A DNA stretch of 64,000 nucleotides from Macrotrachela quadricornifera (GCA_022393335.1 JAJEKB010021337.1:1152195-1216194), one strand, 5' to 3'. Positions 22,388 through 34,650 are shown, numbered from the stretch's first letter. Numbers and translations are program-made. Notes: generated from the letters alone by a model not told the origin.

Positions 22388-23504
22388 CCGGGTTGTGCAT
22401 AATCTTTTGCTAGGGAAGCAGTGCTATTGTTTCAACTTAATCACCTAGCAAATTTTATATCAAATTAAAGCGCATCGAAAACTGAATTCATTGGCACTAA
22501 GTGGAAAGAGCTATCAATACTTTTTAGTGTCGAACCTATGCTGTTTTTAGAAATTCGATGGTCTTTTGGCATGAAAATTTAATGCTCTACTGATTCAAAC
22601 ATACAATAACGTATTTTCTTTTGACATTTGTTACATGGTTCAATAGAACTCATTGAGCTCTACAAAATTGTATATACAAAAACTTTTCTTGAGCCACTTT
22701 GCTTAGATGAAAGGTTTTTGAAATAATTTCAAGGGGGAAACAGCAGACTTGGTACTTGAAGGTAATTTGCACTACTTCGACACACTTTGAGCTACTTTAA
22801 AGTACTTTTCTGTAATTTCAAAGTACTCCCATACAAATTTAAAGTACTTTGATGTACTTCAAGTCTGCTGTTTCCCCCTTGAATAATTTGGAAAATTTTA
22901 AAAAAAATATGTTTTGAAACTTATTATTCTTACGGAAAAAACAATTAATTGTCTCAACCAAATTAACTTCTTTAATTATTTTTACTATCAAAGTTGCTTC
23001 GAATTATAATCATTAGACACAATTTTTCACACTGCATCTGATGAATATATTTTGAAACATCTTTGTTAGTGATAGTAATTAAAGAAGTTAATTTGATTGA
23101 GACAATTGCTTGTTTTTTCCGTAAGAATATTGAGTTTCAAAACATTTTTTTTCAAATTTTGTAAATTATTTCAAAAACCTTTCATCTAAGCAAAGTGGCT
23201 CAAGAAAAGTTTTTGTATATACAATTTTGTAGAGCTCAATGAGTTCTATTGAACCATGTAACAAATGTCAAAAGAAAATACGTTATTGTATGTTTGAATC
23301 AGTAGAGCATTAAATTTTCATGCCAAAAGACCATCGAATTTCTAAAAACAGCATAGGTTCGACACTAAAAAGTATTGATAGCTCTTTCCACTTAGTGCCA
23401 ATGAATTCAGTTTTCGATGCGCTTTAATTTGATATAAAATTCGCTAGGTGATTAAGTTGAAACAATAGCACTGCTTCCCTAGCAAAAGATTATACACAAC
23501 CCGG
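22388..23504. mobile_element. 1.1-kb palindromic element, TA target site
   Basis: The ends are CCGGGTTGTG and CACAACCCGG, each flanked by TA. The arms (22388 to about 22990 and about 23060-23504) are nearly perfect inverted copies of about 445 bp once the nested element at 22730-22881 is subtracted; the spacer is about 60 bp. There is no coding capacity. TA duplication points to a Tc1/mariner-type mobiliser. Confidence 0.8.
22730..22881. mobile_element. 152-bp hAT-type MITE nested in the palindrome
   Basis: Perfect 22-bp terminal inverted repeats begin CAAGGGGGAAACAGCAGACT, and both sides carry the 8-bp duplication AATAATTT (22722-22729 and 22882-22889). The 8-bp duplication and CA-GGG-like end fit the hAT superfamily. 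The uninterrupted inverted arm near 23160 lacks the insert and has a single AAATAATTT-like site, giving an internal empty-site comparison. Confidence 0.8.
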
Positions 23505-25222
23505 TATATATATAAAGAATACGCTGTCTGTCTGTTCTTTGTGTATTTGGACACCCCACGAGCTAGCAGTGGCAAACTTTTTATGAAATACTCTTACGTC
23601 TCGAGGAAGATCGAGACGAGATCGGGATGATCGGTGGATGGGTTGAGATGAAATTTTACACAGGTTATGATACATTGCAATTTTTACTCATCTTTCAAAA
23701 GCTTCACAACATTTGCTGCTATTGTTAGAATATTCAGCTCTTAGTGTCACTTTTTTTTACAGTGGGTGTTTGTATAAAGTATGAGAATGGTCATAAGTTA
23801 AAAGAAAAACATTAATACTCCCACACTATTTGTTGAATTATCCGATTTAAGAATAAATGTAAGTATATGCACGGCGGGACATATAGTAATAATAGAGGAT
23901 CGAGTCCTAGGCAAGTCTTCTATACATCTTCTGTCGTTTTTTGGCATGGTAAGTTTCCAGTATGGAAATTTTCCGAGCAACGCTGGGTACTACCGCTAAT
24001 AGTATATAAATTTCAACTTTTAGTTAAGTTTTAAAAAAATACTATACTATTGTAAAACGTAGTTATAAATGGAATATAGAAAAATCTTCTGCTACCTGCC
24101 ATCCCAGGAGATTCATAGGCGGTCGGATCTATATAATTTCTGTCGGAACCGACATGGTTTTTGCCGGATTCCGATCGAAAACGATCGGATCTACAGGTCG
24201 GATCGAATGTCCTGGGATTTTTAATACGTATATAAGATTCAAAAGTTGACAAGAAAATTTTCATCTGATGAAAGTTTCTTACTCGAATTTAACATTTATC
24301 TGATCAATTATCGCATTTATGTAACTTACTGGTTAATTTTGATAAATTAATCGATCGATGAAACAATCACAAACAAATATTTTGAAATGTAATCAATAAT
24401 TGTAGATTATCTGAAATAGAAACAACCAAATCAAATTAAAAGTTCGTATCAAATTGTGTCTTCATTCTTTATATTGTATTCTCGATATGTTTGGTTTTAA
24501 GTCGAACGTAAGTCAAAAAATAGTACAATAAGACTGAAATAATCACAAATAAAAAGAAACAAAAAAATATGCTATATGTATTTTTATAATTGTCTTTCTT
24601 CTTCTTTATTACAAACATACATATTTAAAATAGAAAAAAACTATCTCAACCACTCTATTTTAATGGAAAATATTAACATAAGACTTTCTCCATATCAACG
24701 AACTCAGTTATTTCAGTTATCTTTATGCCATTTTGTTAGAAAATACATATGATATACAATTAAAAAAAAAAGAAAAGTGACTAAAAAATATGATTATTAA
24801 CTAGAATATAAGACTGTGAACAAATGTAAACACATTACCCACCGTCTATATTTATTTGATAAATAAGAAAAGAAAACAAAAACTCCAAAAAGAGTCATCG
24901 TTATCAACTTTGAGCATCCTTTATATGTTGTATGTGTTATCTTCTTAATTATCATCCTTACGTTTGACTTATATAGGAATCGACCATTTAAAAACATGAA
25001 GGTGTTTCGCATGATAAGAGTATATAAAATAATGGGGAAGAAATTCTTTTTATCAGTGACAAATATCTTACATATGCTCTTTTTCTCTTATCTACTCCAT
25101 CAGGGATTTTTATTTTTAACAGAAATATAAATGTTAACTTGGAGACATTATGATGTTTTACTACTCATGAAAAAACATTTTAATATAATTAATCACTTTT
25201 AAGTTCGGATTCTGTGCATTAA
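23505..25222. other. Intergenic stretch
   Basis: It opens with the TATATATATAAAGAA repeat also seen near 18044. It contains the small inverted-repeat element at 24101-24218 and is otherwise AT-rich with no gene I can support. Confidence 0.4.
24101..24218. mobile_element. Small inverted-repeat element
   Basis: ATCCCAGGA...ATTC at the left returns inverted as GAATGTCCTGGGAT at the right, with GGTCGGATC and GATCGGAT words inside in both orientations. About 118 bp, no coding capacity. Confidence 0.45.
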
Positions 25223-26022
25223 GGGTACCCCCCCCCTCTTTTTTCATGATTTTTAGATCTCAAGAACGGCAAGTCCGATCGAGCTGAAATTTTTACCACA
25301 AATAGAGGACCTAAATTGATGAGACACGTGTTCGAGGAAAAAATTTTCAAAAGGGGTCTTCTTGGATTTTTTCGAAAACTAATGGTTTTCCATAGGGTCT
25401 CATTGTGCCACCGGTTTTCCCCATCAAACTTCGTCCGATTGAGCTGAAATTTTTTTTGAGATCACCTATACCTGTATCTCATAGGTATTTTTCAGCGTTT
25501 TTCAAAAACTCGCTTTCTTTTTTTTTTATAACAAAAATACGAAAACGATCTCGAAAAAACCGAGAAGTCGATCTCGAAAACCCCATAAACTCGAACGAAA
25601 TGGTCGAAAACGAAAACGGCTGATTTTACCTCTGGAGGATATATCCAAGTATCTCTGGTAAAAATTTCAGCTCGATCAGACAAAGTTAAGGTAGGGTTGA
25701 TGGTGGCACAATCAAACTCTGTGAATGAAAAACTAGTTTTGAGAAAACTAAAAAATAAGTTTGGGAACACTCTGATTTTTTTTTCAACATTTTTATAAAC
25801 AACTTTTCATGTAGAATCCACTGAGCACATTAAAAAATTTTTTTGAAAAATTTTGTTTTTGGTCATGGATTTTTGTGGACACCCGATAGCAATTGAATGG
25901 CAGGACCAATCGAGATCATTTAAACGACAATCGAGATACCAACACATGGTCTCTCTACAGCACATATAAACAAAAAAAATTTTTCGAAAAAGTTCGACAA
26001 AAGAAAAGAGGGGGGGGTACCC
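25223..26022. mobile_element. 800-bp piggyBac-like element, perfect TTAA sites
   Basis: The ends are GGGTACCCCCCCCC and GGGGGGGGTACCC, each directly flanked by TTAA (25219-25222, 26023-26026). The internal halves are partly inverted copies (GAGCTGAAATTTTTACC near 25280; its complement near 25660). Open frames inside show no transposase, so it is non-autonomous. Confidence 0.75.
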
Positions 26023-26650
26023 TTAAGGTAAATCTTGAATAAGATATTATTCAAAAAAACACGAATCTTCGAAATTTTAGCAGATTACTTTTACTAAATA
26101 ACTACATAGAATAGAGATGGAAACGGTTACTGGCAGATCATGTTTAATGTTTATCAACAGATTCCGGACAATTTTATGAGCAGAAACGTTTCAATTGAAC
26201 ATTGATTTTCATTGTGAAATGATAAAGAATCATTCATTTATTTTTATGTTGAATGAAATAGATGTGAAAACCTTGAATTTAGATCCGAGTGTTATGTATA
26301 CTTCAAAAAATAAAAATAATTGACAAAAAATGATTTTCATCGGCATTGTCGAAAAAGTGGCTACCGAGAGTCTATGATCAGTATTTTGATCTTACCTCGT
26401 CAACGGATTGGCCATTTGAGCTCTGCAAAATCTCATTGGGGTAGAAAACAGTTTAGTCCACAAATTCATTCTAATCAAATGAGCAAGTTATCAGATAAAA
26501 CAAGTGATAGAAGTGAAAAACTGAGCAACTGCGAAGAAATATTACACTTCGGAAGATGGCATTTTGCAGGGGGAAAAGCGGATTCTGGATCCTTGAATCC
26601 TCGTAAATCCTTAGATTCTGATGGAATTTAGTGTATCCTAGACCCTGCTC

Positions 26651-26807
26651 GATCCTACGATAAAATTAATATATTTTATTGATACTACGTCAAGGGAGAG
26701 ACAGCTAAATCTGGATCGTTGAATCCACCCGAGCCCTACAAAAATATTGATATATTTCAATGATACTGCTTGGTATCATTAAAATATATTAATTTTATCG
26801 TAGGATC
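26651..26807. repeat. Inverted repeat
   Basis: GATCCTACGATAAAATTAAT at 26651 is repeated inverted at 26788-26807, with further matching TATTTTATTGATAC-like sequence inside. It is a hairpin-forming element of about 157 bp. Confidence 0.6.
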
Positions 26808-27079
26808 CACGAGATAAAGGTTCGAAGTTTGGCTATGCATGATAAGTTTAAAAGGATTTCGTAGACTTGCAGAATATTTTTTTCAGTTCGATATTCTGAC
26901 ATTCTTGTTATCAGTATTCTATGTCTCGTAAACATACCTGTTACAAGAATCACTAACAAATATAAGCCAATATTCTTAGTGTTTGTATGTGTACGTTGAG
27001 TAAATATATGATATATTAGCTCAGGATTCGAGTATTTCGTGAATCGATTCGCACAGAGGTTAGACCAAGTTAGACCAAA

Positions 27080-27530
27080 GATGGAACTCGACGAGCTCTA
27101 TACAATGTAGGTTTCATTGTCCACAAATGACCTTATTATAATAGAGAAAAACCCAAAATACTGGGAAAAAATAGCAAAGAAAGTTTTAAACTCAAGAAAA
27201 ACCCGTCGCGATTCGCTCAGACGCTAGACGAACTTATATCAATGATGGATTCCAATAGAATTAGACGAGATCTATCGATTCCCCACCTAATTCATTCATT
27301 TTGAATGAGCCTTTACAAAGAAAAACGCTAATTACTGATGTATTTATTGATTATTTTGATAGATCGCCACCGGACTTGTTTAGAAGATACATCAAATTAG
27401 ACCAAGGATGAGCCAAGATAGAATGCAATGAGCTCTATCGATTGCAGACCTATCTCATTCACTTTGGATGATCCTTTAGCGAGAAAAAAGCTAATTAATG
27501 CTTTATTTATTAACTATTATTTTTTTTAAA
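27080..27530. repeat. Degenerate direct repeats
   Basis: About three diverged copies share GAGCTCTAT-type starts, CATTTTGAATGA or CACTTTGGATGA blocks, and AAAAACGCTAATTA or AAAAAAGCTAATTA followed by TTTATTGATTATT. The first copy is the most decayed. Confidence 0.4.
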
Positions 27531-28196
27531 CTGAGAATGAGTGAGAGATTAGGATGAGATTTCAGAAGGGAAGGGGGTGAGTTATGTTGGTTGAGATTAG
27601 GTCTCTGTTAGTTGTATTAGGACTTGCGAGTAGTCCTTAAAAACTCGACCAGGAACTATCTTGATGTCCATGACATATGACCGCCCAGGTTGATGAGACC
27701 CGGCCGAAAACGACTGTTTTTTATCGTATGTCGCTCGTTTCATATGCGCAGCATTACGGTCGCTTTTTGTCGTTTCGTATAGGGATAGTAACTGTCATAA
27801 GCGGCCTGAAAGGCAAGTATCCGATCGTTTATACTTATTTACAATCCGGCGAAATATGGCTGTAATACTATGGCTATGAAACGGGTGAGATACAACCCTT
27901 ATATCGCCGGAAACGACAGTATACGTTATGGTTTTTAACAGTTATGGCAGTTGTAATCATTGTTCTGGGCGAGCCCCCTTTAGACTCATTGACACATGTC
28001 TTGCACAGGATGAGGATATGAACAATAAGAGCCTGTCCCGCGCGTGTATGGACTTTATGCTTGCCACGGCTTCATCAGGAGAGTTCCTGTTCGCGCGCGC
28101 GTACGAATATCTAATATTGATTAATCGAGAATATCCTTTGATTTAATATAAATCGTTTTCAATCATGCAAATACATAAACATCATTAATTTGTTGT

Positions 28197-29122
28197 CTAT
28201 TTGATATTGAACTTTTGTACTCGATGATTCCCCCAATCGACGACATAGAGATTACCATCTCGATCAAATGATAAGCCCATGGGATTATTTAATTGATTTG
28301 ACTGGTCTCCTTGACCGTTTCCATCAGCAATTACACTTCCCTGTGTGGCTCCTTTTGGCCAACGCATGATTCGATGATTCCCGTCATCGGCTACATAGAC
28401 AGTGCCAAACTGATCGACAACAACTCCTTTAGGATAATACAATTGTGTAAGGCTATTTTCTTCTCCTTGACCACCAACTACGACAGTGCCTTGCTTTGCA
28501 TTTTTTTCCCATTTTATCACACGATGATTTCCATACTCAGACACGTAGACTGAATGATTTCGATCAACAAATACGGAGCCGGGGCGATTGAGTTGATCGA
28601 GACGATTTCCTTTCCCATTCCCACCAGCAACCACTGTTCCTTTAGTATCACCAATTTTATATCGTCTCACTTCATCTTTTCCATAGTCAGCGACATACAG
28701 AGATCCATTCTCGTCCATTGTCAAACCGGTACAATCAATGTTCGAAATGATTATTTCTCTACTAGTCCCATCTCGACGAGACCATCGAATTACTCTTTTA
28801 TTCCAGTTATCGGAAATGATGAAACTATCTCTCTCTTTGTCGACGATCACATCTACTGGCCGATTTAACTGATTAGCTCCATTTCCTTCACCATTTCCAC
28901 CGGCAACTACTTGGCCACTCATTGCACCAGGCTTCCATTCCACAATACGATGATTCAGCGTATCAGCCACATATATCGTTTGATCATCATCGATGTATAA
29001 GCCATTAGGGAAACATAGTTGATTTAACCCATTGCCTGCTCTGTTTCCTCCAGCTATAGTGAGTCCATTCTGAGCCCATTTTGCATTCGGATGAATATCA
29101 ACCGAACTAGCACGTAGTGGTA
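28197..29122 (-). CDS. NHL-repeat beta-propeller protein (3' exon)
   Basis: An open exon of about 307 codons ending TAG at 28197. It holds about six NHL blades with the recurring pattern G-x-G-x-x-x-x-Q-L-x-x-P-x-G-V-x-V-D followed by Y-V-A-D-x-x-N-H-R-I/V-x-x-W. NHL propellers bind proteins, RNA or carbohydrates; lone NHL proteins of this type are common in bdelloids and their role is unknown. The frame runs upstream past an internal Met (28970) to an acceptor, TTTTGTTTTATTTTAG, so coding starts at 29122 and an earlier exon must exist. I did not find it: the sequence upstream is occupied by the element at 29314-29701. The gene may have lost its 5' end or have a long first intron. Confidence 0.8.
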
Positions 29123-30518
29123 CTAAAATAAAACAAAAATGTCGAGTAGAAATGAAATTTTTGCAGAGTGATCATCCATTTTCTCAATACTATTGAAAGC
29201 CAAGAAAGATTCTTGTTTATTTTCAAATATAGTTCTTCATAAAAAAAACTACTATCTTCCGTGACATTAATTGATGTTATAATTAATTTTTAATGTGAAT
29301 CTTTGCGTAATAGTTAGAGACCCAACAGTTCAGCTCTCAGTTCAGATTTGAGGATCTGTTCAAATCGATCCCTGATAGGATCTGATCTGTTCGAGCAGTT
29401 CAAATTGGATTGCGAGAACTATTCGAATAGATCAGTTCCTAGAACTGCCCTGTCCGAATAATCCTGTTCTGTTTTTGGGAATGAAATAATTAGCACTAAT
29501 TAAGATTAGTACTAATTATTTAAGCGTTTATCTTAATAAGTACTAATTAGTTCATATCGAAAAACCAAATAGCAATTTTCGAACAGATCAGATTCTATCA
29601 CAGAGTCTATTCGAACAGTTCTCACCATCTTATCTGAACTGTTTGACCAGATCTTTTGATCATTTGATCTGAACTTATGATCTGGAGCTGTACAGACCTA
29701 ATAATAGTTATTTTGAACCGAAAGTATGTAATGATAACAATCTTCATTTCACGAGTATTTGTAAAATACGCGAACATCCACGAACATCCCCAAATCGGAA
29801 GCTCATACTTTTGGTAAATAGAGCTCGTCGAGTTGATCCTACGAACATTCACGAACACCCATATCTTTTACCTGCAAGTAGACCTACTCGAGTTATGTAT
29901 CCACCCGAAAATATTAGGATTTTACAAGCTTGTATAAGAAAAATAGCAAGTATACATTTTCTCAGTTTCATGTCTAATAAGGCATTTCACATAAACTATG
30001 ATCATAAGTATAGAGAAAGTACACAATCATATTCGACAGATTTTATTGAATTCAACATATATTTAAAGAGGGTAGTTTTACGAATTTTGGTGGAAGCCAT
30101 TTCGAAAAATGTTGAGCGTTCAATCTTTTATGAATATTTTACTACAAGTTCTAAGGTATACATTTTGACCAATGGGATCTTGACGAAACAATATTTCAAG
30201 GACAACCCAATCAATTGAGCTGAATTTTTTTTATGAACATATATCTCTAAGAGTTCTACTTACAAAAGAATTTTCAATTCAAAATATTGGGCTGTGAAGT
30301 TTTTATCAACAATCCAGCATAAACACGAATCTGCATTTTCAGTTATTTTCATACTTCATAACTCACGATTGGAATAAAATACAGATCTGAAATTTTCATT
30401 GGAGCTAGAGCTTATAGAATTCTATTGTAGCTAAAAGTTTTAACCATGGACGTTCTTTCTTTCGTTCGGTAAGATAGTCTTAAGAAAATAATGGTTTTCA
30501 AACAAAGTTTTCCTCAAG
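29123..30518. other. Intergenic, upstream of the NHL exon
   Basis: It contains the inverted-repeat element at 29314-29701. I found no 5' exon for the NHL gene and no other gene. Confidence 0.4.
29314..29701. mobile_element. 388-bp element with GTTCAGATC-rich ends
   Basis: The ends are loosely inverted (TTAGAGACCCAACAG at the left; TTAGGTCTGTACAG read inverted at the right) and both subterminal parts are packed with GTTCAGATC/GAACAGATC words. The flanks share TAATAG (29308-29313 and 29702-29707), a possible target duplication. hAT-like in style; not certain. Confidence 0.5.
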
Positions 30519-33006
30519 AAATAAGGTATGGAAAAAAAATTCGCAGAACTTTCAAAATTGACGTGTCTCTACAACTACTCAAGCGATTTTTAAAAATAAA
30601 TACTCATCTTAAAGAGCATTTGAAGCTGTGCTTATGAAATAAAAATGAAGGTGATAGCTCAACAAATAAGAGAGATAAGTATGTGAGAATATTATACATC
30701 TATTTCTAGGAAAATTATTTACACGTTTTGCAAAAGTGCTTGAATACAGAGTTTAGACAAGCTTCGATCATGTATAAGCTATTCGAGAAAATCAAAATTA
30801 CTCTACTAGAATCAGCAGCATTTCACACTCTTTTCTTCTTTGACTTATGGTTGGATTCATTAAGAAGAAATTCTTGAATAAACTAAAAGCGACTTTTGTA
30901 AAAGAAGCTCTGTTCAAAAATCTTATTAAATTTATTTGCTAAGTTTTTGATATTTAAATATCACCAAAAATAATAAAACACAGTGAGTAAAAATCAAAAT
31001 TTGATGCTCTTTTTAAATATATATACTGAATTTTTCTTCGAGTTCAAACTGATTAGTTATAAGTAAAGACATATAAAGCAGAAGAAAAGTCACATAATGA
31101 GAAGAGGAAAGAAAGAAAAACGACTACATATTCTTCATTAATAACAAATTCAATTATGGGCAACATACGAAGAGATAAAATATATTTGAAAAGAAATGGC
31201 TCTTTATCACCACATACAACGAAAAATTTGCTCTTACCTCCAGGCAACTTGAAAATTTAATCACACGTATACGCATTAACCAAATGGAAGAAGATGATTT
31301 TTATCGAAAACAAATTCAAAAACGGTTAAATCGTAATCATAATACTATAATCAAATGGGGAAAAATTGGTTGTGATAATCCAAACGCATTTCTTGAAGGT
31401 GTTCGAACAGATAAACCGGAAGTTTTCAGAATTATTGAAAAAAAAAGTATTACGAAAAAGAACAAACAAAAGTTTCAGTTTCAAAAAGACATGGTTGCAA
31501 TTAGGTGTTAGTCATGCAACGGTTAAAAATATATAAAATGACGCTGAATTAAAATGGAAAGTTAGACCGAAAGCAATAAAATTAACTGATAATCATAAAG
31601 AAGTAAGATTAAAATTTTCTGAAGAATATAAAGATCAGAATTTATCATGGTGGAATGAGATTTTAGTTGCAGATTCAAATATTTTTTTATTATCCGGTGG
31701 ATGTAATCCAATGCATCATGGACAATGGGTCTTCGACAGTGAAGAATTAGATTTATGGGAGGTGGAGAAGTATTCAAAGAGATTACATATTTATGATGGT
31801 GTGACAAGTAAAGGTTTATCACAAGTGGTTTTTCTCAATAGCCTTGTTGATGGTGAACGATATGTAAATGAGGTGTTGCCAATTCTTACTGATGTACAAG
31901 GAAGAACTGAAACAACAGATGATATTACAACAACAGGATTATTTGATAATAATGAAGATTGGATATTTTAGCAAGATCATGCGGCATGTCATGATACCGA
32001 TGTTGCTCAAGAATATTTAGAATAAAATGTTCCTAATTTTTTTAGCAAATATGAGGCTCCAGCAAAATTCGACGATTTTTGGTGTATCGAAAGTTTATGG
32101 ACAGTTGTGGAAAACAAAGTCTATGATAGTGGACAAAAATCAACCAAAATCTTTAGCAGCATTAAAAAGATGAATCATTAAAGCATAGAAATCGTTAGAT
32201 TCAGAAATATTGAAAAAGGTTGTTCATCAAATGCCATTAGGCGGCAAAGAAATTATGAATAGAAAAGGAAATAGAGTCGATAATTTTCAACAACATTGTA
32301 AATGTCCCTTATGTGTATAATAATTTTATAGTCATTTTCATTGTAAAGTTGTTTTATGAGTTTTTATTCTCGAAAAAAAATAAATGAGTATATAAGATCA
32401 GAGAAGTTTTTTGCTTCATATCATGATAATAATGACATTGTTACCGATGCACTCGCTTTTCCTAAATCAAAACTACTAACTTTTATCATGTCTAGGAAGA
32501 GCATCAAATTCTGATTGTTACTCACTATTTTTTATTCTTTTTGGTGATATTTAAATGTCAAAAAACTTAGCAAATAAATTTAATAAGATTTCTAAACAGA
32601 GCTTCTTTTATAAAAGTCGCTTTTAGTTTATTCAAGAATTTCTTCTTAATGAATCCAACCATAAGTCAAAGAAAAAATCCAAATATATATTTAGAAAGAG
32701 TGTGAAATGCTGATTTTAGTAGGGTAATTTTGATTTTTTCGAATAGCTTATACATGATCGAAGCCTGCGTAAACATTGAATATAAGCATTTTTGAAAAAC
32801 GTGTAAATAATTTCCTAAAAACAGGTGCATAATATTCTCACATGTATATCTCTCTTATTTGTTGAGCTATCACCTTCATTTTTATATCATAAAAATAGCT
32901 TTAAATGCTCTTTAAGATAAGCATTTATTTTTAAAAATCGCTTGATTAGTTGCAGAGATATATCAATTTTGAAAGTTCTGCGAACTTTTTTTTCGATACC
33001 TTATTA
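30519..33006. mobile_element. Tc1-like relic with ~500-bp inverted repeats
   Basis: The arms at about 30519-31011 and 32498-33006 are inverted copies with moderate divergence, beginning AATAAGGTAT. They enclose a degraded transposase (31226-32320). About 2.5 kb in total. This is the same architecture as the element at 18457-20334 but older, judging by mismatches in the arms. Confidence 0.75.
31226..32320 (+). pseudogene. Tc1-like transposase remnant
   Basis: The N-terminal part has a helix-turn-helix (RKQIQKRLNRNHNTIIKWGK) after a TTRQLENLI-like start. The catalytic core is readable in pieces: ILVADSNIF with the first Asp, then EDWIF-stop-QDHAACHDT with the second Asp, then FDDFWCIESLWTVVENKVYD at the third acidic position. 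In-frame stops (near 31533, 31969 and 32022) and frame breaks make it inactive. The start is approximate because the ATG at 31284 lies inside the HTH region. Confidence 0.7.
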
Positions 33007-33655
33007 GTCGAAGCATTGTGTTTGTATAATTTTCAAGTGCTGCTTTCTCTTTCCGAGTGACCGCTTTTAGATTTCTCGTGTCTTTGTTCTTTTTCGATAT
33101 TCTCAAAGTCACTTTTTATGAAAATAAATTTTCTTTATAAGAAAACGTGTTGATGTCAGTCTATGTATTCAGATTCCATTGTGACTTGGCATAACTGAGA
33201 ACTAGATTGAAGGAGATAATATTTCATAAGAAATGAAAATCGCTAACATGAGATGATTTCCAATATTCGTTTGGGTCGGACAAGTAAGAACGTGGGACCA
33301 ACAGAAAAAGCATGTTGAGATATATGTTTGACACTGAAAAATCCTAATATGTGATTAAACTATAAAACGGACAAAAATACGTTACAACATGCTTTTGATC
33401 ATTGCTATCTGCTTCTCTCATGCGTTCTGTGTTTGTGAATCAATTGTGTACATACATATTTTATCGTATTTGAAATATACATTGATACAGCCGAATTAAT
33501 GAGCGCCTTGTTTCACAGCTGTTTATCGATACAACAGAACGAAAAAACTCTTGTATTCTATTTGTTTTCAGCTTGAAGACAACGGGATCCAAGAGGTTAA
33601 GGAACAGTCAAGTGTAAACTCGGCCAACACGGATAAAGCTCTATATTCGTCAGTC
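33007..33655. other. Intergenic stretch
   Basis: AT-rich sequence between the Tc1-like relic and the ART gene stop. I see nothing in it that I can support. Confidence 0.4.
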
Positions 33656-34582
33656 TCATTTCTTTCTATAGAAATACATACTGAATCGTGTTGGAATCGT
33701 TATTGGTACATCTAATTGATTTTGTCTCGACTTTGGGTTACTTGTAACCGATTGACTTATCTTGGCATCGGATCCAGATGTATCGTTGCTCACTTTTAGA
33801 TCTTTGAATTTATCCGTAGATGCATCGTTTGAGTCAGCAGTAGGTGGTACCAGAATGAGTAATGGTTCAGAAGATTGAATTTCTTTTAACTGAATAGTGT
33901 GAAGACCATGACCTTGATTAAGAATGCCTGTTACTTCGAACTCAGTAGCAGCAAGTAACAGTATTTCGTCTTCAGATGGGTGATATGAATGATTACGAAT
34001 GCTTCTAGCTGAATGGCATTGAATAGTAAACATTGTTCTTGTACCTTCCATGCCTAAAAACTGTTCCGATTGCAGGACTTCTATAGAAGTTGTGCACGAA
34101 GAAAATCCCCACCAAACGATCGTTTCGCCCTTTTCAAACTGTTTGCTTAAATCTAGTTTGACGCCTCGAAACACCGTTATCTGAGGAATCGGTGGAAGAC
34201 GAGACAATGCCCTGAGAAAGAGTCGAAGAAAGAGGAACCATGGTTGAAGTTTTGTTCGATTTTCTGATCGTAGTGTAGCATTCAAAGCATAATAAAGACA
34301 TTCATTCAGTGGTTCCCATTCCATCGAATAGAGCATGATCGAAGCCGATTCATCTTGCGTTAAATTATCAGCTGGCTTTTCACATTGTTTTCTTGCAGCG
34401 TATGCATAATTTTTTACTGTTGGTAACATTGGGACGAGCGGCTCAATCGCTTCTTCAAGGGAAACAATAGGCATTTTCTCATAGCCAATAATAGGCATCA
34501 GGCAACCGAACGGCTTTTGGGCAATATCAGTTAAACGTAGAATACGTTGGGCGATTCTTTCGTTTTCACCACCTGTGGCCAT
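33656..34582 (-). CDS. NAD:arginine ADP-ribosyltransferase (ART) family protein
   Basis: 308 residues, ATG at 34582. The fold motifs of the R-S-E class are in order: Arg139 in VFRG, the STS-like block WGFSSCTTS (Ser161), and the E-x-E pair at Glu204/Glu206 (PSEDEILLL), where the second Glu would be catalytic. These enzymes transfer ADP-ribose from NAD to arginine on target proteins. ART genes are strongly expanded in bdelloids. No signal peptide or GPI tail is visible, so it is probably intracellular; residues 250-290 are Ser/Asp/Lys-rich and probably disordered. It is intronless as read. A pogo-like element starts only 69 bp upstream (34651), so the promoter region may be altered. The ART call is firm; the target is unknown. 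Confidence 0.85.
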   Translation of the reverse strand: MATGGENERIAQRILRLTDIAQKPFGCLMPIIGYEKMPIVSLEEAIEPLVPMLPTVKNYAYAARKQCEKPADNLTQDESASIMLYSMEWEPLNECLYYALNATLRSENRTKLQPWFLFLRLFLRALSRLPPIPQITVFRGVKLDLSKQFEKGETIVWWGFSSCTTSIEVLQSEQFLGMEGTRTMFTIQCHSARSIRNHSYHPSEDEILLLAATEFEVTGILNQGHGLHTIQLKEIQSSEPLLILVPPTADSNDASTDKFKDLKVSNDTSGSDAKISQSVTSNPKSRQNQLDVPITIPTRFSMYFYRKK

Positions 34583-34650
34583 ATCGAGTATATACCGAAG
34601 ATTAAGATACCAGATAGACGGATAAATATCTGAAGGTCAAGTGAACAATA

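Larger units (their letters stand above)
26023..28196. other. Intergenic with minor repeats
   Basis: It contains the inverted repeat at 26651-26807 and about three diverged direct copies of a 170-190 bp unit at roughly 27080-27530. A GAAACGAC-rich block at 27660-27930 resembles that near 21950. No gene is supported. Confidence 0.4.

Noticed and set aside
26320..26631. 103-codon plus-strand open frame
   Set aside because: No domain or splice context; it lies in repeat-rich DNA and ends beside the inverted repeat at 26651.
29622..30218. Short frames on both strands upstream of the NHL exon
   Set aside because: They overlap an inverted-repeat element, have no NHL-like or other domain, and do not supply the missing first exon.
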